Assembly: GCA_018524725.1 (NCBI GenBank)
Contig: JAEUWP010000266.1
Coordinates: 1 to 64,000, forward strand
Source: Podaxis mareebaensis
Taxonomy: Eukaryota > Basidiomycota > Agaricomycetes > Agaricales > Agaricaceae
Length of the DNA: 64,000 nucleotides
Direction: 5' to 3'
Of this stretch, positions 31,860 through 45,032 are shown in pieces (within the stretch, counting starts at the first letter, position 1; every line of letters starts with the position of its first letter). The notes below the pieces were generated by a model. That model worked only from the letters and a program-made list of their open reading frames with translations. It was not told where the DNA came from and searched no databases. Both the position numbers and the translations under genes were made by a program.

Positions 31860-33962
31860 ATGTTCAAGAGCTTTCTCCTCTTCCCCGCCTTTTTGGCAGC
31901 CGCAGCGTTTGCTCGGAACGACTGGAACATACCTTGCTTTGATGGAGATGCTCTTATGATCTCCCCACCCGTCCAGGCGGTGCCGAAGGCTCCCTGAAAA
32001 TCGCCAGTAATTATTGCCGACTTTACCCTTCATGTTTTGCTGACCAAGGTTCCATTACAGTGGGGTACGAACAAGCATGCCATAACTGGTATCACGCCCG
32101 CTTCAGACTGGGTTATCCTTGGGTGCGATCCAAATGCCTTGAAACAGAACGTCCGCCTTGTCTGTCAGAAGGATGAATCTGATGTCAAAGGCTGTGGAAA
32201 CTTGTTCCGGTCCTTGGGCAAGTCAGGAAAGATCGTTCGTCTCCCGGAATCTGTACGTCAAATGTTACGCTCTTCCCCTTGCGTCGCCTAGTTTCGTTAC
32301 TTACGAAACGGCAAGTAGTGCGGAAAGAATGCCTTGGGTCGTCTCACCAAAGTCTGGGCTGATAAAGACAAACGGATCCCCGAAAACGTCGCCTTCAAAC
32401 TCAGTCGCCGAGATGGCCAACCTCCTGTTGCCAGGGTCGTTAGCATTGATACCAACTTCCAGGCCCTCGACGTCTCTGAGTACCTCGCGACTATGAGAAC
32501 ATCTTGGTCTCAACAGAACTCAGGACCGGCGAAGTCAACATCGCTATCGAGGGAGCTACCTTTCCTGGTGCAGAGGGTGCTACTGCTCGCCGTGGCGCCC
32601 GCTCTGCTTTGTTCGATAAACTTGTCGAAGAGCGCGGGTTTTTCGACCGGATTGAAGATGCCTTTAACGGTGAGCCCATTGGATAACATTTATTCCTTAC
32701 CCTAATCCCCCGTCTCCTATAGAATTAAACAAATTCAACCTCTCCGAGAGCAAGGATCTGACAATCTTCCACGTGGATAAATCTTACAACTTGCTTAACT
32801 ATGGTCTTTCTTGCCCCGGCTGGTAATGGCTGGCCGGCTTATTCCGCTTCCGGCAGAGGCGATTTGTATGCAACTGCCACTGCTGTCGCTACTATCGGTG
32901 TTGCCGCACTTGGAACGATCGTGCCGCCCAAGTTGACTGAACTTGGCGTATTTGCGGCCTTGATTGCCAGTTTCGATGGTCAATTCCAACTAGTTGCCGC
33001 TGCTCCGGTGAGTTCCCAGACCACTCCACCTTGGGGGTGAAACCCAGACCAGAGCGGTCTTAGGGTACCGCGGACACTGACGTTAAGCAACTCTACTCTG
33101 TCGGCCTTCCCAGCCTTGACTGGCCAGGGTAAGCTTTGAAGTTCATTTTACAGCTCAAAAGTGGATCTTAACATTGGGCTTAGAATCCTTACTCTAGGCC
33201 TGTCTTCAAGGTTAACGGCCAAGCATTAGCCACAGTCGACGTCGACGTCAACCTTAATGTTAACTTGGATTATACCCTCAACAGCGCCAAATTATTCTTC
33301 CCTAAGTCCTCTGCCCAAACGTCCGTTGTCAGTGTATCCCCTGGCAGTAGTGGCATGACACCCTTACTACTAAACACCCTGACACTTGTGCCGAGCCCCC
33401 TGCTCTCTCAGCCCTCTCACTTTCCGTCAACCCAAGCCTCGCGTCTCGCGCTCATGTCGAGGCTCACATCCAACCGAGGATTGAAATTGGCATCGACGCC
33501 ATTGCCGGTGCCGCTAAAGCTAACGCCTCCCTCAACGTCGGCACATATGCTGACGCCACCTTGGCATTCGGCGCTGCTGCTGTTATCACACCTCGCGAGG
33601 AAGCTGCGGATATGGAAATTGAATCTCGCTCAGTGACCGGCAGCGTCACTGGATGTGTGGATATCAACGCTGGTCTCAATGTCTACGCTGGTGCCGATGC
33701 TGACTTCTTTGGCCTCTTTGACAAGTCAACCTCTGTCAAGCTGTATAACAAGAACTGGGACGTCTTCGCTGTAGGTTCTATGATGATTTTCCTGACAAGC
33801 TAATCCATACTGACCGCTAATGTGTTTGAATACGGGTAGAAATGCTGGGGTACTTCCACCAAACGCTCGGAGATTGGGTTCCTCCTCGAAACTCGCGAGA
33901 TTCTGCCTCGTGCTCTTCATGCCCGTCCGTCAGTATCGATACTATTGTCAAGCTTGCTTTAG
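31860..33962 (+). pseudogene. Degraded secreted-protein gene of an agaric-specific family
   Basis: It begins with a good signal peptide (MFKSFLLFPAFLAAAAFA) and mature start RNDWNIPCFDGD. Coherent protein segments then follow in changing frames: KHAITGITPASDWVILGCDPNA, CGNLFRSLGKSGKIVRLPES, NVAFKLSRRDG, EVNIAIEGATFPG, DLTIFHVDKSYNLLNYGLSC, AVATIGVAALGTIVPPK, INAGLNVYAGADADFFGLFD and KCWGTST to the stop. Normal introns explain some joins (for example GAATCT|GTACGT to AAGTAG|TGC). At least three frame changes, near 31945, 32500 and 32810, have no splice solution. The first intron's donor is also weak. The gene is therefore probably broken, unless the assembly has indel errors. Molecular function of the family is unknown. 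Confidence 0.6.
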
Positions 33963-34877
33963 GGAAAGCTTGACTATGTGGATTTAAGAATAATGTGGCT
34001 AGCTCGAAGGGGGTTTTATGGTACTCAAAAATATACCGAGCGAACAAGTTGATTCTAATGTTATTCGACATTTTCCTTCTCTCGAACACATCATACCCCG
34101 TAGCGGAAGAAGCCCCATTTAAACAAAATCCATTGCAAGTGTACATCACGTCATCTCTTAGTTGGGGGTGAGTGACAGACAGAAGCACTCTAGAAACATT
34201 CTTGATGGCACCGCTTGGTTCTTTCTGGAGATAAATCTCCCAAGAAAAATTGAAGAGGACTGGCGCGTCACACATAACTTCTCTTGGCTCTCATATGTTA
34301 TACAACATAATACAGGGGCAAGGCAGGGGTAACACTGCATTAGCTAAAGCAAAGATGATGTGTATCAATGTGTATATCTGTGGCGTATACGTGAGGTTCG
34401 GTGAGTCCGTCCATACAACTGCCGCATAACGCAAGCATAGCGGTCTCGAGTGGGTCTCATGACAGGGAAGCTCAAGCTTGGGAAGCAGGTCTCACCAATA
34501 AGTCGACAATGGGAATGTTAAGTACTTCCTGATAGGAAGTAGATAGGTCGGGTTCTTGATTGGTCTTCGCCGTGAAGCTAAATGCGAGGGAATGCATTCC
34601 GTACCAAGTTTTTGAGACCCGGACGGACGCAGCAGCGAGGGCTGAGGGAAGTTCCACACAAATCTTGTTAGAGCGCAAAAGTGGCGATGATCTCTCAAAG
34701 GGGCAGATGTATGACGGGCGCTCGGGGAAACTGAAGTAGACATGTACCTGATGCAATCACGTTTGCAAGAATATGGGGAATCAGAAGGCGGCGAAAAGCA
34801 CATCTACTTTTATAGTTGTTCACTAGCGCGTTCGCCGGTATAAAACAGCCAAACGGAAAGAACGTTCGACAGCAGAA
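33963..34877. other. Intergenic with methyltransferase promoter
   Basis: No gene seen. A TATAAAA motif at about 34839-34845, roughly 35 bp upstream of the methyltransferase ATG, is a likely core promoter. Confidence 0.5.
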
Positions 34878-36567
34878 ATGGTCTTACCTCGCACTCTCGC
34901 CCTTGCGCGTTTCTCACAACTCCTACGAACGATCGAAACCTCATCCAAGGCACTCCGAGAGCTACTGGAGAAGGAGGGACGTAATGCTGTCAAGGATCAT
35001 CAACTTGCTGGTCGTGCTACCCAGATAGCCGACAGGCTTGGTTTACCATTCCACGCAAATATGCAAATGGTCGAAGAGGCGTCTGTGTTACGGGTTGCAT
35101 GCGAGAGACTGGCCCGGTTAGTAACTGCGCCACGTCATCTGCTTTTTGAGACAGCTGGAGCTGTGAGGCGTATTTGGGTTCTTGGTTGAATCGCTCATGA
35201 AATTGCACATGTAGTATCTCACCACGACGAGCCTAAAAATCGCCCTGAAGCACGACATTGCCACACGCATTCATATGACTGCGAAGGCGGAAAACAGAGA
35301 AGGGGTCCATATTGAAACACTTGCACAGCAACGCAAGCTAGATGCGGATGCACTCGGTAAGTTGGCGGAGATCTACCTAGTAGCTGGATCGAAATCCTGA
35401 TCTCTTTCCAGGACGGACACTGAGGTATCTTTCCGTACGGGGAATCTTCCAAGAGATAGAACCAGGAGTTTTTGCTAATACGACTGCGAGCTCGACGCTG
35501 GTCAATAATCCTGAATTTGTCGCCCACCTGAATGTGATGTACGTTGTTGGTATCCCTGAAGATTGGAAAGCACTCACAACAACTGGCTCAGCATGCAGGA
35601 TGTTGGGCGGGGAGCTCCTTACCACGAAGAGTTCATGAAACAGCGCTTTGCGAATTCAGGGTCAAACAAGCCAACTCCGGCACCTTTCACCCTATCCACT
35701 GGTGGTGTTCCGTGGTACTCGTGGCTTCACTCCAAGGAGCACGAAGATCGGGGAAAACTTTTCGATCAAGCCATGCGGGGCATGACAAAAACTGAAGGCC
35801 TGGAGTTCATTCCTCTTGGTCAGTTCCGTGGTCTCCGCATTGATCGAATAAATGTACTTACATCTGGGGCTTTGGCTCAGATTATCCATTCAACTCATTT
35901 CCGGAAGACACCCTGATCGTCGACGTCGGTGGTGGCATAGGGTCTCTTGCGGAATTGATCCTCTCGTCCACCCCTCACCTACGATATGTCGTTCAAGATC
36001 TCGGCTCCACGATAGAACTTGCTCGGGAGATAGCAACACCCGCGATGAAAACCTGGATGGGTGAAGGAAAATTGCGATTTCAAACCCATGATGGCTTTGT
36101 ACCTCAACCCCCTGAACACCAAGGAGCGGTGTTCATCCTCAAGACTATGATGTACGTGCTTGAATCAGTGGTCGCTTCCCACCAACTCATCTCGCTCCAG
36201 CCACAACTGGCCGGATATAAAAGCCGTAGAGATTCTCCGCACCCTGCGGAAATCCAACCCTTTGAAACTTCTGGTTATTGATCGTATGGTCCGGCCTCAC
36301 CTACGCACGGAGGCTCATACGGAGGAAGGAGAAGCAGACATTTATCGACCCTTGCGCAGAGAAGTCCCGCGTAAAGAACCTTTTGGTTCACAAGGTGTTC
36401 CAACCGAGTACGATTTGGTCATGTCCCTCACACATGGCAGCAAGACCAGGTTGTACGAGGAGTGGGTCAACTTGTTTACAAAGGGTGGTTTTAGGCTTTC
36501 TGGGGTATATCCATTGAGGGCGTCAACGGGTCAAGCTGTCATGGAAGCTGAGCCAATTGACGATTGA
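34878..36567 (+). CDS. SAM-dependent O-methyltransferase
   Basis: Six exons (34878-35120, 35215-35356, 35412-35538, 35592-35818, 35881-36151, 36201-36567) give 458 residues. It is of the plant/fungal small-molecule O-methyltransferase type. An N-terminal helical and winged-helix dimerisation part (HIETLAQQRKLDADALGRTLRYLSVRGIF) precedes the Rossmann domain. SAM motif I is LIVDVGGGIGSLA, followed by YVVQDL. Motif IHNWPD with the catalytic-type His lies at the exon 5/6 junction, then KLLVIDRMV and YEEWVNLFTKGGFRL. The substrate cannot be told. No biosynthetic backbone gene is adjacent, so it is not part of an obvious metabolite cluster. Confidence 0.92.
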
Positions 36568-36679
36568 CACTAGTTTAATGGTTTCTGAATGCATTCATCG
36601 ATTCTAGATCCATTCTTATACGAGCGTCCTCGGACTAAGGTGTCATTGAGCATGAAGAAACTCACACATGACTTTTGGA

Positions 36680-39095
36680 CTATAGCAACGCCAACTTCTC
36701 CAACAAAAGGTCCTTGCCCCTTCCATCTCCTTTCTGAATCGCTTTCCGCTCTTTCTCCCCGAACCAACTCCTTAGTTTCTGTCTTTCGCTCTTTCTCTCG
36801 TCTCCACCCCTCACCAGCGTTTCGCATAGAGTCGTGATGACAAAGGTTCCATTTCTCTCGCCTTTAGTACACATCGAGACAACGATGTTTTGAGGTACGG
36901 TTTGCATGAACGACGTTGCAAATGCTAGTGCATCCCACTGGTCGGTGGTCTCAATCGACTGTGTCTTCTTGTTGTAGTGACCACCCTGAAGTAAAGTCTT
37001 ATACATCCGGGATGTCCATGAGAGGTCGATCGGATGAGGACTCGACGCGTCTGAAGAAGGGTATGGGGTAGCAAGCGTATCCAACAGAGTCTTTATCGCA
37101 TTAACTTTGTCTGGACAGATGCATCAGCAGTGACCAAAACGTATCGCATAGGTGAACCACGAACCTCCCTCGGCGTAGAGCATAATTTCAGTTACGATTA
37201 GGCTTCCTCTTGGCTCCTTTGATACTTTTGCCCCACTCTCCGCTATCCACTGAAGTAAAGGCTCACTAGCGAATTTGCGAACCTCGGTCGCTCTAGCCTC
37301 GGGGTCCTTTTGGCTGGTTCGTGCGCGAACGGCATCGGTTTCTTCTAGCGAAGCGATTTGTGCGGGCATGAAATGTCTCCGGGTCCGGGGTGCGAGGAGG
37401 TATACTAGAGCACGGAGACCTTGTGGTTTTTCGCAGATGTTATTCGCGGGTGTGGTGATCTCGGATATCAGAGATCTGGATAATAGTTTTGTGTCACTGA
37501 AGCAGGATGTACAGGGTCAGCATTGAAGAGAAAGAGAGCCTGTTGTCACTGACTCGATGACGTCCAAGGCTGTGAAGAGTACGAGCTGAGCCTCGTCATC
37601 GAGGCACATCCGTTCAATATGAGGTTTGAGAACCTTGAGGATTTGTTTCCGGTCCTATATGTTGGAAGATTGAGAACCCCTGTTAGGTTGGATGTAGTAG
37701 GTATTGACCTTTGCGGTACCCTGTGCGAGAAACTCGCGGACCACGCGGCTTCCATCCTTTGTATGCACCATTTCCGCTAAAAGTTCCTGGCAACTGGGTT
37801 CATGAGTTTTGACCCATACAGGCGATGAGGGAAATATACCTCTCGAAGATTTCTCTTCGCAATTTCTCCTGCTCCGCCTCGTCGGGAATCGTATTGATAG
37901 CTACGAGGTACTCCCAAAGGGCACGGTGAACGATGGCATGAGTAACTGCACCCTTATCTGGGTTATTAAAGCTAGTGGATGATTAGATTCGAGGAATACA
38001 CTGGGCAATATTTGACACGCACACGAGCAACAGGTTTTCCTTGACTGCGGCTAAAGTGCGTTTTCGCCTCTCATCATTTGCCCCTTCCAGAATACCAGCA
38101 AGGCCCTTCTTCGCGCGTTCTTTATCCTCAGCACTGCCTTGGGTTGTGCTAAAAAGGAGGGCCTCCTTGCCATAGAAATCGCGTAATAGCAATGTGCGTT
38201 CGTAAGCGTTCGCATGGAGCTCGAAAGCGTCTGCGAGGACGGAAGACGCTTCGCGATGAAGGAGCAGCCGGAGGACGTGGGATTGGAATTCTTGAAGAAT
38301 CGCGGCGCGGTGTGTTGGGCATAGCCGGATGAGTTTCGAGATGAGGAACTACAGCTGGGTGTAAGCAAATATTCTGGGGAGACAGATATATGGATACCTT
38401 CGAGTACTTGTTCTGTGCCAGGTCCTCGTATTTTCCCTTCAGTTCAAGAGCGATCTCGTCTCGTTCCTTTTGTCGACCGTATTTGACGACGGTTTGCACG
38501 ATCCGGCTGGCATCATGCTTGAATACGATCTCCTTGACCTTTCCACGAATCACTTTCATGAGTTCATTTACATGTTTTTGACGTTCGGCGCTCGGGATAT
38601 TCTTCTGTCGGGCAAGCGACCACACTCGTTTAGCATTATTTAGTAGCGTTGAATGAGGCTTTGCCGCCTTGCGTTGCTCCAACAGGGCTTTTTGGGCTTT
38701 GTGAGATTCTCTGGCGGCTTCGCGTATTGATTATGGAGTATTCCGATTAAACATAAATACCACACACCATTTGAGTCCTTCTGGATTTTTGCTTTCCCGT
38801 CCACATTGGCGGCTTCATCGACATCCATAGCATCTTCATCTATTAGCGGTTCATCATCCATGGCACCATCTTCCTCCTCTTCATCGACATCTTTCCAATT
38901 TTCCGAACCCCCCTCATCCAAATCTGAGTCCGATTCCTCGACTATGGGGAATGCGTGTGTCACGGGCCGACTCCGTTTCTTTTCCGCAAGTTTTGAAGTG
39001 ACCTCGGGTATTTCCTTTTCAGCACTGCGTCTTTTTGGTTGAGACTCAAGTTTTGTAGCTGCTGAGCGTTTTTTGCCACCTTTTGGTACCACCAT
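36680..39095 (-). CDS. PUF6: Pumilio-family ribosome biogenesis factor Puf6 (CPL domain)
   Basis: Eight exons (39095-38768, 38717-38398, 38348-38023, 37971-37840, 37793-37709, 37654-37554, 37496-37165, 37110-36680) give 684 residues. The N-terminus is Lys-rich (nuclear/nucleolar signal MVVPKGGKKRSAATK) with an acidic run (DVDEEEEDGAMDDEP). PUM-type helical repeats follow: ASRIVQTVVKYG, YSKFLISKLIRLCP, SSVLADAFELHAN and DGSRVVREFLAQGTAKDRK. The C-terminal CPL domain includes GSLIVTEIMLYAEG and GTFVITTLCETLV. The family binds rRNA/mRNA in 60S assembly. It is divergent from IES6, sharing 184 bp of promoter. Confidence 0.93.
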
Positions 39096-39279
39096 GATTT
39101 TCGTAGAGAGAAGAATTTGTGCGGGCTAAGAGCTCAAGGTACAAAATTTGATGCGAGCCATATCGGTCACGACGTGACGATTGATGTTGTGACGTCAACG
39201 CGTCTGGTGTCACAGGGTCAATTAAGCAGCTACTTGTCCAGAACTCTCATCTCCCCGTTCCGCTCCTCCCGTTCCCTCA
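39096..39279. promoter_or_regulatory. Divergent promoter, PUF6 / IES6
   Basis: Only 184 bp separate the two start codons, so the two housekeeping genes must share this region. It contains the near-palindromic cluster GGTCACGACGTGACG (about 39166-39180) and a second TGTGACGTCAACG (about 39188-39200), both CRE/E-box-like TGACGTCA half sites. Confidence 0.65.
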
Positions 39280-40113
39280 ATGTGAGTTTCTAGCTCGGTT
39301 AAACTGTCACTCGATCTAACTCTCTATTAGGCCTCCGAAAGGCGGTTTCAAAAAGAAAGCTGCTGCTTCGGATGGATCGGCAACTCCCCATATACCTGTA
39401 GGTGCCCCTGTTCTTAACATCAAGCAGAAATAATAACAAAACATAGAGCCTAGCAGAACAGCTTTCATATCTTCACTTACCAAAGCCTTTCAAGAACCCT
39501 AATTATACAAAGAATGTCAATAGACGTGTCAAGAATTTGAAGACTGTTCTAGGTCAGGAACGTGAACGCGAGCGAGCTGAAAGGGAGAGACGTCGCCAGG
39601 AGAAAGCAGAGGCGGAGGCCCAGGAACGAGATAAAATGCAAGTGGACGAAGAAATCCCCAAGCAGAAGGTGCAACAGCAAGATGATGAAGTTCCTACATG
39701 TATGTCCCCCCCCTTCACTAATGATGAGCACTACTCATTGCGACCGCCGGCATAGACACTTCTATTGAAGCGCCTCCTTCTGTCTGGCCTCAGCGGCATT
39801 ATTGCGATATAACTGGACTTGAGGTAACTGTCAGTCGACTATTAGATTATACGCCTGTTGAGATGGTTGGACATCAGGCTCCATATACCGACCCAGCAAC
39901 CGGACTCCGATACCATGACAAGAGTGTTTACGAGGTTATCAAGAGTTTGGTTTGTGGCTTTCTCAGTCATACTGCCATTGATATGCTCAAACAAGCATAT
40001 AGAGTGCAAGTACAGCTAAAGAATACCTATCCGGTGAGTTCACCTCTATAGGTGATATTGAAGCCCATAACTAATTTAGTTCAGCTCGTGGTGTCAATTC
40101 CATTGTCAAATAA
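39280..40113 (+). CDS. IES6: INO80 chromatin-remodelling complex subunit Ies6
   Basis: Seven exons (39280-39281, 39331-39397, 39447-39699, 39756-39823, 39878-39949, 40003-40033, 40085-40113) give 173 residues. The initiator codon is split: AT at 39280-39281, then a 49-nt intron, then G at 39331, giving MPPKGGFKKKAAASDG. The core is LAEQLSYLHLPKPFKNPNYT. The C-terminus has a YL1-type domain: RHYCDITGLEAPYTDPATGLRYHDKSVYEVIKSL...AKEYLSARGVNSIVK. The acceptor at 40002 was chosen because it restores that C-terminus. Ies6 is an ARP5-associated subunit of INO80 in the nucleus. Confidence 0.9.
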
Positions 40114-40592
40114 TAATTGTTGTACTTCAGGTGTAATTGCTTGCCATATAGCGTCTTTCGCAGACCCAACACGGCGCTCCGGAGAATCTAGACCAATAAC
40201 AATCTGCGCCCCGCAAACTTAGTATACAACGGCAAAAGAATGTCAATTGAGTGCATTCGGCGATGAAGACGACGATGAAGAAGGTTTGAGAAATGGAAGA
40301 CGAAAAATCCGGGAGGGCATATCCGTGTTCTCACCACATGTTATGGTACTACCATTTAACTTTCAGCTCGCCAGAACCCTTTCCTTTGAGCCAAGTATAC
40401 GAAGCTGAAACGAAACTTTGAAGAATCGACTACCACCAACAGTTCGTCACGTGAATGACATCAGTTTCGCGCGTATTCTCGGGTTCAGCTCTGAGAGTTA
40501 GATGCTCAGCCAGCGAACACAATAATCCCTTCATCTTCTTTCCTCCCCTTTCCTCACCAGTTCAGTCATCTCTGTATACCGTCAGTGAAAAC
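40114..40592. other. Intergenic
   Basis: 3' flank of IES6 and 5' flank of the next gene. Pyrimidine-rich near 40530-40560, as expected of a leader. No gene seen. Confidence 0.5.
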
Positions 40593-41566
40593 ATGCAAAT
40601 CTCGAGGACAGCAATTCGGCAACTCACAGCGTGGCAATACGCGAGGCGTTCCTCGACTTTGCTCGCTCAACGAAACCTCACTTCTGCGACCTCACGACAG
40701 TTCTTATCCTTGTTGATTCGACCAAACCCCTCTTCCCAAAGACGTCTTGGACCTCCGATACAAATCTGGTGTCGTTCTGGCTCTTCAGACGCGTCAAGTA
40801 CCGGCGAATCCTTCCCAGACCCCAGTAGACCGGATCTCTTTTACCACGTTGTGCAACCGCCGACACCAGTATCGAAGAATCTTCCTGCATACGCATTATC
40901 TTTCCTGCAAGAAAAACCGCCTTCGCCTTCTTCTGCCACTATTATCGGATGGTTGCCTGCGCAAGGACGAGCGAGGGGCGTAGACAAAAATGTGGACCCA
41001 AAAATAGCTAATGAGGAGGATGCAACCTTAGAGGACTTTGTCGGCAATCGTGAGTCTTGTTCGTCATCTTGCGATATAATAAGACCTCACGCCTCTGGGA
41101 ATATAGCTAGATTTATTGATGTGTTGCACTCGGCCATTAAAGAGGGTCTGAAGGAGGGTGTGGACGAGATTCAGAAGGCGACTGCCATGCAGACTATGGA
41201 GGGCTGGATGCACATTCACGGTACGTCCTGTTTTTTCTTCCTACTTCGTTAAGGTCGTAAATGTGTTATACGAATCAATTCACACAGACCAACGAAACAT
41301 CCCGGCTTTAAACAGGATAGGTAATCCTGATGATATCATCGGCACAGTTTTAGTTGAGAACAGCGAGGTGTGCTTTGTTCGTTTGATTTCGTTTCAGGTT
41401 GAAACTGACAGACACGGCGCAGATACTTCCGGATACTTATCAACCCATGCCGGCTTACCGGCTGGTCACTTCCGACGGACTCATGCAGCTAACTCCTGGG
41501 TTGGCCAAGAAGCTGCAGGATACCTTAGCGACTATTGCTGACGTAGAAAGGGCCTCCCTGTCTTGA
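40593..41566 (+). CDS. Conserved fungal protein, probably mitochondrial, function unknown
   Basis: Four exons (40593-41049, 41107-41220, 41288-41367, 41423-41566) give 264 residues. The N-terminus MQISRTAIRQLTAWQYARRSS is rich in Arg and Ser without acids, like a mitochondrial presequence. The conserved-looking core is PSSATIIGWLPA, FIDVLHSAIKEGLKEGVDEIQKATAMQ, GWMHIHDQRNIPALNRIGNPDDIIGTVLVE and ILPDTYQPMPAYRLVTSDGLMQLTPGLA. Clean GT-AG introns and strong codon periodicity support a real gene. No enzymatic motif recognised. Confidence 0.8.
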
Positions 41567-42705
41567 GCACAATAACAATGTCTTCATATCGCTGGAGTAG
41601 GGTACGGGAACAGAAGTGAGAGAGAAATTATTGGGTACAAATAGCCTAGGTCTACTACTTCGAGTAGGTAAGTCCTGCCTCTTCCTACGCTATCTGACAT
41701 GTCTGATGCTTCAGAATATTGTAAAGTCGTAGCTGATAATAGACTAAGTTTGATTCCCTGGTCTCCAAAATTTCCGCACGATGATCATTGCAAAGAAATT
41801 TATTAAACGGGGCATAGTACCTTCCGCAATTATCTTCACATTGCGTTGGGGGAAAGGCTTCCCTATATATGGCCCGTTTCTGACGGAGGTGTACGTCAAC
41901 TTTGCGGCTGCAGATCGTCTGTATGTACGATGCATCCGCCCAAGAACCAGATGAAATCGTTCGGAATCGAAGACGTGCTCCATGATACTGGGGTTGGACA
42001 AGTTATGTTACATCACAGGAGGATATGTACAACGATCGTCGAATCCGTTTGGGGAGTTGCCGTAGCCAGATACGTCCGCAGAGATAGTCGAGTCTGACAT
42101 TATGGCGTCAGGTAATTCACGTTGCTGATACGGCGTATCCCCCTAAAGCGCCAAAGCAACCATGCATACTTGATGCGAACAATCGACAGCGGAGAAATTG
42201 TGGCGGTTGCGTCTTGGCTGCAGCTCCGTTTGTTGATCTATTTTTATGAACGTAGCCCATATGACTGTTGCCTCTCGTCATACTTTATAATGCTTCATGC
42301 AATGAATGCGACGGTCGGAAACCTTGTCCCAAGCCCGGAGCAAGGATTCAGGAGAACGTGGAAACACCTGTCGCATGGCCCAAATCTGTCACCTATAGTC
42401 ACTTTCTGGCACAGGTGCCTAGGAACAGTGGAGCAAGTGTCCATGTCAGTGATGCATTGGAAGGCAAAGATCTCAGATGAGCGGCGTCGCGTCTAGCACA
42501 TCGTCCAGCTTATGTTGACGTATTGGGTATTGGGAAGCTACATCGCAGATGGGGCAAGTCCAAACAGGATATAGATGTATATCATACAAATATTCAGCCG
42601 GCCACTACTATCGCGTACGGTAGCTATTACAAGTTATTATCCCAGCAACTTTAGCAATAAATCCCAGAAGAATCCAAAAGCCAAGATCCATCCCAGGGCG
42701 ACGAT
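41567..42705. other. Intergenic, no supported gene
   Basis: Lies between two convergent genes. Open frames near 42122-42496 lack splice logic and protein-like composition. Nothing recognised. Confidence 0.5.
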
Positions 42706-45032
<2,327 letters not shown>

